Program-made: the position numbers and the translations under genes
In this document: positions 7,592 through 18,191 of the stretch, in pieces
Numbering within the stretch: position 1 is the stretch's first letter
Layout of the letters: every line of letters starts with the position of its first letter
The notes under the pieces: generated by a model
Database searches by the model: none
Told to the model about the DNA's origin: nothing
The model's input: only the letters and a program-made list of their open reading frames with translations
Assembly: GCF_025751555.1 (NCBI RefSeq)
Contig: NZ_JAOWLB010000010.1
Coordinates: 79,037 to 143,036 of the forward strand
Reading direction: 5' to 3'
From: Ruegeria aquimaris
Lineage (GTDB): Bacteria > Pseudomonadota > Alphaproteobacteria > Rhodobacterales > Rhodobacteraceae
DNA: 64,000 bases

Positions 7592-8896
7592 ATGATCCCC
7601 CGCTACTCCCGCCCCGAGATGGTTGCAATCTGGTCGCCCGAGACCAAGTTCAAGATCTGGTACGAGATCGAGGCCCATGCCTGTGACGCCATGGCCGATC
7701 TGGGGGTGATCCCGCGGGAGAACGCCGAGGCCGTGTGGAAAGCCAAGGATGTGGAATTCGACGTTGCCCGCATCGACGAGATCGAGGCGGTCACCAAACA
7801 TGACGTCATCGCCTTCCTCACCCATCTGGCCGAACATGTGGGCAGCGAAGAGGCGCGGTTCGTGCATCAGGGCATGACCAGTTCGGACGTTCTGGATACC
7901 TGCCTGAACGTGCAACTGGTGCGGGCCGCCGACCTGCTGCTGGTAGGGATGGACAAGGTGCTCGCCGCGCTCAAGAAACGTGCATATGAGCACAAGGATA
8001 CCGTGCGCGTCGGCCGCAGCCACGGCATCCATGCCGAACCCACCACCATGGGCCTGACCTTCGCCCGCTTCTATGCCGAGATGGATCGCAACAAGAACCG
8101 GCTGGAAAAGGCCCGTTGGGAGGTCGCCACCGGCGCCATCTCGGGCGCGGTCGGCACATTCGCCAATATCGACCCCGCGGTCGAAGAGCATGTCTGCGCC
8201 AAGCTGGGCCTGCGGCCCGAGCCGATCAGCACCCAGGTCATCCCGCGCGACCGCCACGCGATGTTCTTTGCCACGCTGGGCGTGATCGCAAGCTCGATCG
8301 AAAATATCGCCATCGAGATCCGCCACATGCAGCGCACCGAGGTGCTGGAAGGCGCCGAGTTCTTCTCGATGGGGCAGAAGGGCTCTTCGGCCATGCCGCA
8401 CAAGAAGAACCCGGTTCTGACCGAGAACCTGACCGGTCTGGCGCGTCTGGTGCGTATGGCGGTGATCCCGGCGATGGAAAACGTGGCGCTCTGGCATGAA
8501 CGCGACATCTCGCATTCCTCGGTCGAGCGCGGCATCGGCCCCGACGCCACCGTGACGCTGGATTTCGCCCTGCATCGCCTTGCCGGCGTGGTCGACAAGA
8601 TGCTGATCTTCCCCGAGAACATGCTCGACAACATGAACAAGTTCCCCGGGTTGGTGATGAGCCAGCGGGTGCTGCTCGCCCTCACCCAGGCCGGTGTCAG
8701 CCGCGAGGACGCCTATGTCATGGTGCAGCGCAATGCGCTGAAGGTCTGGGAAGAGCGGGTCGATTTCCGCGAGCAACTCCTGGCCGATGCCGATGTGGTC
8801 GCCGCGCTGGGCGAGGACGGCATCAACGAGAAATTCGACATGGGCTATCACACCAAACATGTCGACACGATCTTTGCCCGCGTTTTCGGCAAGTGA
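7592..8896 (+). CDS. purB: Adenylosuccinate lyase
   Basis: PurB catalyses two steps of purine synthesis: SAICAR to AICAR plus fumarate, and adenylosuccinate to AMP plus fumarate. The 434-residue product starts IPRYSRPEMVAIWSPE, typical of the family, so I use ATG 7592 rather than the GTG at 7580. The fumarase/aspartase signature GSSAMPHKKNP is present, with the earlier HQGMTSSDVLD and GRSHGIHAEPTTMG segments that position the substrate and the catalytic acid-base residues. It acts in the cytosol as a homotetramer. It is flanked by unrelated genes and ends before a strong hairpin. Confidence 0.97.
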   Translation: MIPRYSRPEMVAIWSPETKFKIWYEIEAHACDAMADLGVIPRENAEAVWKAKDVEFDVARIDEIEAVTKHDVIAFLTHLAEHVGSEEARFVHQGMTSSDVLDTCLNVQLVRAADLLLVGMDKVLAALKKRAYEHKDTVRVGRSHGIHAEPTTMGLTFARFYAEMDRNKNRLEKARWEVATGAISGAVGTFANIDPAVEEHVCAKLGLRPEPISTQVIPRDRHAMFFATLGVIASSIENIAIEIRHMQRTEVLEGAEFFSMGQKGSSAMPHKKNPVLTENLTGLARLVRMAVIPAMENVALWHERDISHSSVERGIGPDATVTLDFALHRLAGVVDKMLIFPENMLDNMNKFPGLVMSQRVLLALTQAGVSREDAYVMVQRNALKVWEERVDFREQLLADADVVAALGEDGINEKFDMGYHTKHVDTIFARVFGK

Positions 8897-8903
8897 TCCG
8901 GGC

Positions 8904-8929
8904 CGGATCGGCCAGTGCTGGCCGATCCG
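8904..8929 (+). terminator. Strong hairpin after purB, without a T run
   Basis: An 11-bp perfect stem (CGGATCGGCCA pairing with TGGCCGATCCG) with a GTGC loop lies 8 bases after the purB stop. There is no T run on either side, so it may be an attenuating or stabilising hairpin rather than a standard intrinsic terminator. Confidence 0.4.
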
Positions 8930-9010
8930 ACACATCCGCGTGAGCGCCTCTTTGACCGAATGAGAAGCTGCGCTACACTCCTCGCCAGTAAGCCATGGGA
9001 GGAGACCCCG

Positions 9011-9175
9011 ATGACCCTCAAGACTTTGACTTGCGCAGTGGTTCTGGCGATGGCGCCGCTTTCGGCGCTGGCCATGGGCTGTTCCAGCCGCGGCCACGAG
9101 CAGACGCAATCCTGCGCACCGGGCACCCAATGGGATGCCGCCTCGCAAAGCTGCGTGCAGGTCGTCAACAGCTAA
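9011..9175 (+). CDS. Small exported protein with a C-x-W-D-x-C motif
   Basis: This 54-residue product starts at the ATG at 9011, preceded by GGGAGGAG. It has a signal peptide (MTLKTLTCAVVLAMAPLSAL) and a short mature part ending CAPGTQWDAASQSCVQVVNS. The GxxWDxxxxxC arrangement between two cysteines recurs in the next gene's product. An AMGC site resembles a lipobox but lacks the usual residue two positions before the cysteine, so lipoprotein status is uncertain. The family is unknown. Confidence 0.7.
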   Translation: MTLKTLTCAVVLAMAPLSALAMGCSSRGHEQTQSCAPGTQWDAASQSCVQVVNS

Positions 9176-9267
9176 GCGGTGCCAGGCATCGCAATGCCAG
9201 GCGGGTGCGCGTCGCTGCACCCGATACGTAACTGGTGTGACTTTTGTTCTCGTTTCGGAGTATCCCA

Positions 9268-9822
9268 ATGCGCCTCATTCCCGTCATCGCCCTTGCCGCT
9301 GCCCTGCCCCTGAGCGCCTTTGCTGCCGGAAGCGACAGCGGCGGCGGTTCGACATGGACCAACCCACCCAAGGAGACGCAGACGAGCAAGAACTGCAAGG
9401 GCGTGAAGGTCTGGGATGAAAAGACCGGCAAATGCGTCGCCCCCAAGAATTCGTCGCTGGACAGCGACACGCACTATGGCGCGGTTCGGGAACTGGCTTA
9501 TGCCGGGCGCTACACAGACGCACAGGGCGTTCTGGCCGCCATGCCCGACCAGTCGGATGACCGCGTTCTGACATATTGGGGTTTCACCCATCGCAAGATG
9601 GGCAACTTGGACCGCGCCGCTTTCTATTATCAGGCCGCCATCCAGGCCAATCCCGACAATATCCTCGCCCGCAGCTACATGGGTCAGGGCTTTGTCGAAG
9701 AGGGCAAAACCGATCTTGCCATCGCCCAATGGCGCGAGATCAAGGCGCGCGGCGGCGAAGGAACCTGGGCCGAGGTTTCGCTGCGCGAGGCGATCCGCAC
9801 CGGCCTGACATACAGCTACTGA
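9268..9822 (+). CDS. Secreted TPR-repeat protein
   Basis: The start is the ATG at 9268, with GGAG about 7 bases upstream, giving 184 residues. After a signal peptide (cleavage near SAFAAGSD) come a Ser/Gly-rich linker, a CKGVKVWDEKTGKCV segment resembling the previous small protein, and then tetratricopeptide-like helices (LAYAGRYTDAQGVLAAMPDQ, RKMGNLDRAAFYYQAAIQAN, ARSYMGQGFVEEGKTDLAIA). TPRs scaffold protein contacts, here in the periplasm. With the preceding gene it forms a two-gene group with related Cys motifs. Confidence 0.82.
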   Translation: MRLIPVIALAAALPLSAFAAGSDSGGGSTWTNPPKETQTSKNCKGVKVWDEKTGKCVAPKNSSLDSDTHYGAVRELAYAGRYTDAQGVLAAMPDQSDDRVLTYWGFTHRKMGNLDRAAFYYQAAIQANPDNILARSYMGQGFVEEGKTDLAIAQWREIKARGGEGTWAEVSLREAIRTGLTYSY

Positions 9823-9898
9823 CCGCCGTCGGTTTAGCGTTTCTTTACGCCCCCGGCGCTAACCTGTCTGCGACTCTGATCACGGATGACGCAGGCAG

Positions 9899-11023
9899 AT
9901 GCAGGACAGAAACGCGTTGGCGCCCCTGGACGCCGAGATGTTTGACATCGACACACCACCTGCGCGGGTGTCGAGCGGTGGTGTCGCGCAACCAGACGAT
10001 CCCCCCCGCCGTGTTCCGCGCGCGCTTTCCAATCTGGAAAAGGCGGCCGTAGTGGTGCGCCTGCTGCTGAACGAAGGCGCCGATCTTCCGCTGGAGGCCC
10101 TGCCCGAAGACTTGCAGGCGCGTTTGATCAAGCAGATGGGCAGCATGGGACTGGTCGACCGGGTGACCCTTGATGCGGTGGCCGAGGAATTCGCCGAGGC
10201 GCTCGAAGGGATCGGCCTCAGCTTTCCACACGGGCTGGCGGGCGCCCTCTCCGCCATGGACGGCAAGATCACCCCGACCACGGCCGCGCGCCTCCGGCGC
10301 GAGGCGGGGGTGAGGCAGATGGGCGACCCCTGGCAGCGCCTGCGCGCCCTGCCCCCCGAGGAACTCGCCGAAATCGCCGAGGCGGAAAGCACCGAAGTGG
10401 CCGCCGTCATGCTGTCCAAGCTGGATACCGCCAAGGCGGCAGCCCTGCTGGGGAAACTGCCGGGACCGGTGGCGCGGCGCATAACCTACGCCATCTCGCA
10501 GACAGGTAAGGTGACACCCGAAGCGGTCGACAGAATCGGCTGGTCCCTGGCCACGCAAATCGACGCACGGCCGATCCTGGCCTTTGCCGACCGGCCCGAA
10601 AAACGCGTCGGAAACATCCTCAACCAATCGGCGCAGACCACCCGCGAACAGGTGATGAGCGCGCTGGACGAAGAGGATGCCGCCTTTGCCACCTCGGTAC
10701 GCAAAGTACTCTTCACCTTTGCCGACATTCCCCGACGTGTCGCGACCCGCGACGTGCCCTCCGTCGTCCGGGGCGCAGATCCGGATCAACTTGTGGTGGC
10801 CCTTGCCGCCGCCACCGAGGGGGACGAGGCCGCCGTGGCCGAGTTCCTGCTCGGCAACATGTCAGCCCGCATGGCCGACAACCTGCGCGACGAAGTACGG
10901 GAACGCGGCAAGATCAAGCGGGCCGAAGGCGAAGCCGCCATGACCGCACTGGTCGCCATCATCCGGGCGCTGGAAGAGGAAGGCGCGCTGACGCTCATCG
11001 ACCCGGACGAGGAGGAGAGCTGA
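9899..11023 (+). CDS. fliG: FliG-like flagellar motor switch protein, orphan and atypical
   Basis: FliG forms the upper ring of the flagellar rotor switch. This 374-residue product has the FliG N-, middle- and C-domain layout: an LSNLEKAAVVVRLLLNEGADL opening, a linker with WQRLRALPPEELAEIAEAES, and a C-terminal LFTFADIP-RRVATRDVP-SVVRGADPDQLVVAL region. It departs from typical FliG: the EHPQ-type middle-domain motif appears as ESTE, and the Asp-Asp-Arg element that contacts the stator appears as Ala-Thr-Arg. A strongly acidic C-terminus ends DPDEEES. No other flagellar gene lies in the window. It could be the only FliG of a lineage with a divergent motor, or a paralogue with another role. 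Confidence 0.8.
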   Translation: MQDRNALAPLDAEMFDIDTPPARVSSGGVAQPDDPPRRVPRALSNLEKAAVVVRLLLNEGADLPLEALPEDLQARLIKQMGSMGLVDRVTLDAVAEEFAEALEGIGLSFPHGLAGALSAMDGKITPTTAARLRREAGVRQMGDPWQRLRALPPEELAEIAEAESTEVAAVMLSKLDTAKAAALLGKLPGPVARRITYAISQTGKVTPEAVDRIGWSLATQIDARPILAFADRPEKRVGNILNQSAQTTREQVMSALDEEDAAFATSVRKVLFTFADIPRRVATRDVPSVVRGADPDQLVVALAAATEGDEAAVAEFLLGNMSARMADNLRDEVRERGKIKRAEGEAAMTALVAIIRALEEEGALTLIDPDEEES

Positions 11024-11119
11024 GCCGCGGCGCGGCGCGGCCATAGACAGTGGGCGAAGGCGGCGCTATCAGCTTCACATGTTCAGTGAATTGCCTCTCC
11101 AGCACCGGGTCACCGCCCG

Positions 11120-11974
11120 ATGAGCCAGTCTTCCCGTCAGGCCATCCTCTATATGGTGTCGGCGATGCTGTTCTTCACCCTGATGGATGCATCGGTCAAG
11201 GCACTGGCGCCGCGTATCGGCGTCATCCCATCGCTCTGGGCACGGTACACGGGCCAGATGGTGCTGGTCCTGATCCTGGTACTGCCCCGGCTGCGCCACG
11301 TGGCGCGCACGAGGTACCCGCGCCTGCAACTCTTGCGGTCGCTGATGCTGATGGGCGCGACTTGGTTCTTCTTCATCGGGATAAGCCGCATCCCGCTGAC
11401 CGACGCCAGCGCGCTTATGGCGGTAAATCCAGTGCTGATCACGCTCGGCGCGGCTCTGTTCCTGGGCGAGGCACTGGGACCCCGCCGCATTCTTGGCATC
11501 GCCATCGCGCTGGTGGGGGCGGCGATCATCCTGCGCCCCGGCACGGGCCTGTTCCAGTCTGCCGCCCTGTTCCCGCTGGCCGCCGCCGCCTGTTACTCGA
11601 CCTATGCCCTGCTCACCCGCCGCGTCGGCCCTGACGAGGATGTGTGGACCTCGCTCCTCTATACCGGGCTTGTGGGCACGGTCCTTCTCAGCGCTCTCGT
11701 CCCGGCCTACTGGCAGCCTCCCGACGCGCGTGCCTGGGGGCTGATCATGCTGGTCGTGGGGTTCGGCACCATGGGCCAGCTCAGCCTCATCCGCGCCTTT
11801 TCACAGGGCGAAGCCGCCATGCTTGCCCCCTATGCCTATTGCGGCCTGGGTTTCGCCGCTGTCTGGAGCGCCATATTTTTTGGCGAATATCCCGATACAT
11901 GGACGGTCCTGGGCGCGCTTGTGATCGCGGGGGCGGGCCTATATGTGTGGCATCGCGAAATGCACAGCCGGTAA
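11120..11974 (+). CDS. DMT-superfamily transporter (EamA domains)
   Basis: The 284-residue product has ten predicted hydrophobic segments in two EamA repeats. The opening AILYMVSAMLFFTLMDASVK is typical of this family, and later segments (SALMAVNPVLITLGAALFLG, FGTMGQLSLIRAFSQGEAAM) follow the second repeat. Such proteins export or exchange small metabolites (amino acids, nucleosides, sugars) across the inner membrane, but substrate cannot be read from sequence. It precedes the acyltransferase by nine bases and may be cotranscribed with it. Confidence 0.9.
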   Translation: MSQSSRQAILYMVSAMLFFTLMDASVKALAPRIGVIPSLWARYTGQMVLVLILVLPRLRHVARTRYPRLQLLRSLMLMGATWFFFIGISRIPLTDASALMAVNPVLITLGAALFLGEALGPRRILGIAIALVGAAIILRPGTGLFQSAALFPLAAAACYSTYALLTRRVGPDEDVWTSLLYTGLVGTVLLSALVPAYWQPPDARAWGLIMLVVGFGTMGQLSLIRAFSQGEAAMLAPYAYCGLGFAAVWSAIFFGEYPDTWTVLGALVIAGAGLYVWHREMHSR

Positions 11975-11983
11975 GAGACCCCG

Positions 11984-12910
11984 ATGCCCCTGGAAAAATC
12001 CGAACTCAGCCGTGGCGCACGCGCGTCCTACTATGCCCAGTATCTGGTGTTGCGCGGGCTGATCGGCGGCATGCGGATGCTGCCCTATGACACCCGTATC
12101 GCCGCCATGGGCCGGTTGATGCGCACACTCGGCCCGCTGGTGGGCTTCAGCAAGCGCATCCGCGACAACCTCGCTCTGACCTGCCCCGATCTGCCCGAGA
12201 CCGAGGTTCGCCGCCTGTGCCGCGCCGTGCCCGACAATGCCGGCCGCGCGATCATGGAGCATTTCTCGCCCGAAGGCTTCACCCAACGCCAGAAAAGCGC
12301 CGAGATCACCGGCCCCGGTATTGCCGCGTTCGACGCGGCGGTTGCGGCGGGCAAGCCTGTAATGATGATCACGGCCCATTTCGGCCATTATCTGGCCGCA
12401 CGCGTCGCGTTGCAGGCCCGGGGCGGCAAGCCGATTGGCTGCCTCTACCGCCGCATGGCCAACCCCTATTTCAACGAGATCTACGTAGACGCCTTTCACC
12501 AGACCGGCGAGCCGATGTTCGAACAGGGGCGGCGCGGCATGATGGAAATGGTCCGGTCTCTGAAACAGGGCGGTATCATCGCCATCGTTTCGGACCTGCA
12601 CGCTCATGGCGGCGAGGAACTGACCTTCTTCGGCCAGACCGCGGTCACATCGGTTCTGAATGCCGAACTGGCGCTGAAATACGATGCGGTGATGATCCCC
12701 TGCTATGCGGTGCGCAAGCCTGACGGGCTGGATTTCGAGATCGTTCTGCACGACCCGGTGCCACATAGCGACGCCACCACAATGACCCAGTTCATCAACG
12801 ACGATCTGGAAAAGATGGTGCGCAAACACATGGGGCAATGGTTCTGGATACACCGCCGCTGGAAACCCTGGCTCGACGCCGAACCCCAGCCGACAACGGA
12901 TGCCGCCTGA
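11984..12910 (+). CDS. LpxL/HtrB-like acyltransferase lacking the usual catalytic acid
   Basis: Relatives add a secondary acyl chain to lipid A in the inner membrane, using a His-x4-Asp/Glu dyad. Here the dyad position reads H132-FGHY-Leu137, so the acid is replaced by leucine. Other family features are present: the KPVMMITAHFGHY core, a GCLYRRMANPYF block and the closing QWFWIHRRWKP. The 308-residue length is normal. It either uses another acid, acts on a different acyl group, or is inactive. Its stop codon abuts that of the convergent DUF1223 gene. Confidence 0.75.
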   Translation: MPLEKSELSRGARASYYAQYLVLRGLIGGMRMLPYDTRIAAMGRLMRTLGPLVGFSKRIRDNLALTCPDLPETEVRRLCRAVPDNAGRAIMEHFSPEGFTQRQKSAEITGPGIAAFDAAVAAGKPVMMITAHFGHYLAARVALQARGGKPIGCLYRRMANPYFNEIYVDAFHQTGEPMFEQGRRGMMEMVRSLKQGGIIAIVSDLHAHGGEELTFFGQTAVTSVLNAELALKYDAVMIPCYAVRKPDGLDFEIVLHDPVPHSDATTMTQFINDDLEKMVRKHMGQWFWIHRRWKPWLDAEPQPTTDAA

Positions 12911-13609
12911 TTACTTGACGCGGGCTGCAGCCACGATGGGACCGGCGCCAGCCTGCTGCACCAGCACGACGATCGGCAAGTCACCTTCGACCGGTACGCT
13001 CAGGTCCATCTGCGACCGGCCATCCCAGCGGCCCACGACGCTCAGGCTTTCGACCACATTGGCATAGTCCAGATCGTGTCCTGCAAGCTCACCCCGCTTG
13101 ATCGACGCATGGCGCAGCGGCGTATAGCGGAGCAGTTGTACCACATGGTCCTCCGCAACGCTGGCCTCAGTCGGCGCCAGCGCAACCGATAGCTCCTGCC
13201 CCGTGCGAGTCACCGAAAGATCCGCCTGCGCGGGTAGCTTCTTGTGTGCCTCAATCAGCGACACAACGTCCTGCTCACGCGCGCCTACCACGTCCTCGAC
13301 CCCCTGCACCACCATCTGCGGGGTATAGATCATCGAGCGCCCGCCGGACCGCGCATAGGCCTGTTGCCGAAGCGTATGGGCCGGGCTGGCAAAGGCATCT
13401 TTCCAACCGATGTAATCCCAATAGTCCACATGCAGCGCCAGCCCGATCACGTCGTCACGCTCTGCAAGCCGATGCATGATCTCATCCGCTGGCGGGCACG
13501 AAGAGCATCCTTGCGAGGTGAACAACTCCACCACAACCGGCTGCTCGGCCCGGGCGGCGGCGGACATGAACAGCACGGTCAGCAGAAGACACAGGGCGGT
13601 GGATTTCAT
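12911..13609 (-). CDS. Thioredoxin-like secreted protein, DUF1223
   Basis: The start is ambiguous by one codon: an ATG at 13609 follows an in-frame GTG at 13612, and I use the ATG. The 232-residue product carries a signal peptide and then PVVVELFTSQGCSSCPPADE, in which the CSSC pair resembles a thioredoxin-type redox site. The remaining alpha/beta body includes the GRWDGRSQMDLSV segment. DUF1223 members are periplasmic and of unknown function; the CxxC suggests redox activity but substrates are unproven. It is convergent with the LpxL-like gene. Confidence 0.85.
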   Translation of the reverse strand: MKSTALCLLLTVLFMSAAARAEQPVVVELFTSQGCSSCPPADEIMHRLAERDDVIGLALHVDYWDYIGWKDAFASPAHTLRQQAYARSGGRSMIYTPQMVVQGVEDVVGAREQDVVSLIEAHKKLPAQADLSVTRTGQELSVALAPTEASVAEDHVVQLLRYTPLRHASIKRGELAGHDLDYANVVESLSVVGRWDGRSQMDLSVPVEGDLPIVVLVQQAGAGPIVAAARVK

Positions 13610-13703
13610 CACGGTTATCTTTCCTGTCCGGGGGATTTAGCCCAAGCCTACCGCCTGTCCAATCACGGCGCCAATCAAGGTTGCTTGAGTACGTCAAAGC
13701 AAA

Positions 13704-13757
13704 TTGTATACCATTGCATGCAGTATATTGCGATCGCATGTGTGCAATGGTATACCA
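13704..13757. promoter_or_regulatory. Paired GTATAC inverted-repeat operator-like element upstream of acnA
   Basis: Two arms of about 16 bp match 14/16 in inverted orientation: TTGTATACCATTGCAT at 13704-13719 and the complement of GTGCAATGGTATACCA at 13742-13757. Each arm holds a GTATAC core, with the two cores 44 bp centre to centre, near four helical turns. Palindromes with a TGGTATACCA-like core are common operators of GntR-family regulators, but no such regulator is in the window. Two further small palindromes (GCATGC, GCGATCGC) lie between. The element sits 100-150 bases before acnA, suggesting control of that gene by a dimer pair or looped tetramer. Confidence 0.5.
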
Positions 13758-13859
13758 TAATTGACGCACCCCCCGTCTTGGTGCTTGAACACAAGGCGGG
13801 CGTGATGCAGATAACCCGCAGCGAATCCCATTTCCACGTTCCTTCAGAGGGAGGCCAAG

Positions 13860-16550
<2,691 letters not shown>

Positions 16551-16570
16551 GACCGCAGCAAAGAAAAGAC

Positions 16571-16598
16571 AGCGGGCGCCGTTTCGGCGCCCGTTTTT
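16571..16598 (+). terminator. Rho-independent terminator of acnA
   Basis: A perfect 8-bp stem (CGGGCGCC pairing with GGCGCCCG) with a GTTTC loop is directly followed by TTTTTG, 20 bases after the acnA stop codon. Confidence 0.9.
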
Positions 16599-16601
16599 GT
16601 T

Positions 16602-16650
16602 GCGAGGCTCTGCCTCGCGCTCCGGAGTATTTCTTGCCAGAAAGAAGCCG
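16602..16650 (+). repeat. Roseobacter-type intergenic hairpin element, copy 1
   Basis: The palindrome GCGAGGCTCTGCCTCGC is followed by the arm GCTCCGGAGTATTTCTTGCC and an AGAAAGAAG tail. The same order (variable GC-rich hairpin, then C-CCGGAGTATTT) recurs at 19542-19593 and at 46458-46502 on the minus strand. It may be an RNA-level element or a mobile or REP-like sequence. It lies after acnA and near the ccmG 3' end. Confidence 0.6.
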
Positions 16651-16688
16651 GAATGCAGGGCCTAGGAGGATTTCCGACCCTGAACAGT

Positions 16689-17225
16689 CTATTGCGCGGC
16701 TTTTTCCAGCGCCGGTCGGATGGTGCTGTCTATTACCCGCGAAGTGATCGGACCGGCAAAGCGCAGCACGATGGTTCCGTCACCCTTGATGACATAGGTC
16801 TCGGGCACGCCGTAGACGCCCCAGTCGAGGCCGGTCCGCCCCTGTTCGTCCCGGCCCAGGGCGCGGAAGGGATTGCCAAGCTCGTCGAGGAAACCTTGCG
16901 CGTTCTCGACCTTGTCCTTGTAGTTCACGCCATAGATCGGGATGCCTTCGGCGGCGAGTTTCTCCAGGCTCGGATGTTCCGCCCGGCATGGCGCGCACCA
17001 GCTGGCCCAGAAATTGACCAGCTTGACCTCGCCATCGCGCAATGTCGCATCGTCGAACCCCGGCGCGCCCGGAAACTCGGTCATCACCAGTGCCGGAGCC
17101 GGTTGCCCTTCGCGGGCCGACGGCAACGACTGAGGGTCCTCCCGGAACATGCCGACAGCGGCCAGCAGAACAAATGCGCCGAAGATCAGCGGCGGCGCCA
17201 GCATCAGCGGCGAGACCTTAGCCAT
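16689..17225 (-). CDS. ccmG: Thiol:disulfide interchange protein CcmG (DsbE)
   Basis: CcmG reduces apocytochrome c cysteines in the periplasm before heme ligation. The 178-residue product has an N-terminal membrane anchor (residues 6-27) and a thioredoxin fold with WCAPC in the segment ASWCAPCRAEH. The cis-Pro is in GVYGVPETYV, as in other CcmG proteins. It is the last gene of ccmABCDG, and its start overlaps the end of ccmD by eight bases. The strict CcmG length supports a full-length gene. Confidence 0.95.
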   Translation of the reverse strand: MAKVSPLMLAPPLIFGAFVLLAAVGMFREDPQSLPSAREGQPAPALVMTEFPGAPGFDDATLRDGEVKLVNFWASWCAPCRAEHPSLEKLAAEGIPIYGVNYKDKVENAQGFLDELGNPFRALGRDEQGRTGLDWGVYGVPETYVIKGDGTIVLRFAGPITSRVIDSTIRPALEKAAQ

Positions 17226-17376
17226 TGCGCGACATCCTCTGTTCGACTTGTTCCATTTCCGCCCGGACCTTGCGTCCCCGGCGAATGCTCAGCGCGACCA
17301 GCGCCACCAGCAGCACGATGGATGTGCCATAGGCGGACAGCACCGTGCCCGCGTATTTTCCAAGATCCGGGATCAT
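17218..17376 (-). CDS. ccmD: Heme exporter protein CcmD
   Basis: This 52-residue gene was found by translating the gap between ccmG and ccmC. It reads MIPDLGKYAGTVLSAYG, then one transmembrane helix (about TSIVLLVALVALSI), then a basic, charged tail RRGRKVRAEMEQVEQRMSRN. That topology and length are typical of CcmD, which stabilises the CcmC-heme-CcmE complex and helps release holo-CcmE. Its start overlaps the ccmC stop in an ATGA junction, and its stop overlaps the ccmG start. Confidence 0.9.
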   Translation of the reverse strand: MIPDLGKYAGTVLSAYGTSIVLLVALVALSIRRGRKVRAEMEQVEQRMSRNG

Positions 17377-18146
17377 CCGTTCACCCTTTCACGCGCCAAC
17401 AGCGCCTTGATCCGGCGGGCGCGGATCTCGGTCCCCGTCCGGTAGAAGACCAGTGCCACGAACAGCAGAAAGAAACCGGCCATCGAAAGCAGCAGCGGAT
17501 AGGCATAGACATTGCTGACCTTCTCGGTGGTATCGGTCCCGGCAACCGCCCCGGCGCGGAGCACCGAGGCCCCCTGATGCAGCCCCTGGTTCCAGAAATA
17601 GACGGCATAGCGGCTGAGCACGGCAAAAACCGAGCCGACAAGGCAAAGGACCGAGGTCAGATCGGCGGCGGTATCGGGATCCTCGATTGCCTCCCACAGG
17701 GCCATGTACCCGAGGTAGAACAGGAAGAGCACCAGAAACGAGGTCAGGCGCGGGTCCCATTCCCACCATGTGCCCCACATCGGCTGGCCCCAGATCGCCC
17801 CGGTGACCAGCGCGATAAGGGTCATCACCGCCCCGATTGGCGCCGCCGCGCGCGAGGCCAGCGCGCTGACATGATGCCTGCGGATCAACCAGACCAGCGA
17901 GGTGATCAGCATCATGAACCAGGCACTGGTCGCCAGAAAGGCCGAGGGCACGTGGATATAGATGATCTTGACCGTCGATCCCTGCCGGTAATCGTCGGGC
18001 GTGAAGAAGAAGCCCCAGACAAGCCCGCCAACCAGTGTGACGGCCGTGAGCAGCCACAGAACCGGCAGCACCCGCTCGGTGGTGGCCAGGAACTTGCGCG
18101 GGTTGGCATATTCCCAGAGCGCATTGAGTCTCGTTGATATCGACAT
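17373..18146 (-). CDS. ccmC: Heme exporter/ligase membrane protein CcmC
   Basis: CcmC transfers heme to CcmE in the periplasm. The 257-residue protein has six predicted transmembrane helices and the WWEWDPRLTSF tryptophan-rich segment characteristic of the heme-handling WWD family. Conserved histidines near the IIYIHVPSAFLAT and FWNQGLHQG segments are probable heme ligands. It is in the ccm operon with ATGA overlap to ccmD. Confidence 0.94.
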   Translation of the reverse strand: MSISTRLNALWEYANPRKFLATTERVLPVLWLLTAVTLVGGLVWGFFFTPDDYRQGSTVKIIYIHVPSAFLATSAWFMMLITSLVWLIRRHHVSALASRAAAPIGAVMTLIALVTGAIWGQPMWGTWWEWDPRLTSFLVLFLFYLGYMALWEAIEDPDTAADLTSVLCLVGSVFAVLSRYAVYFWNQGLHQGASVLRAGAVAGTDTTEKVSNVYAYPLLLSMAGFFLLFVALVFYRTGTEIRARRIKALLARERVNG

Positions 18147-18191
18147 GGGCCCTATCTAGTCTGAAGCAGAGGCATTCTCAATTGACTTGCG

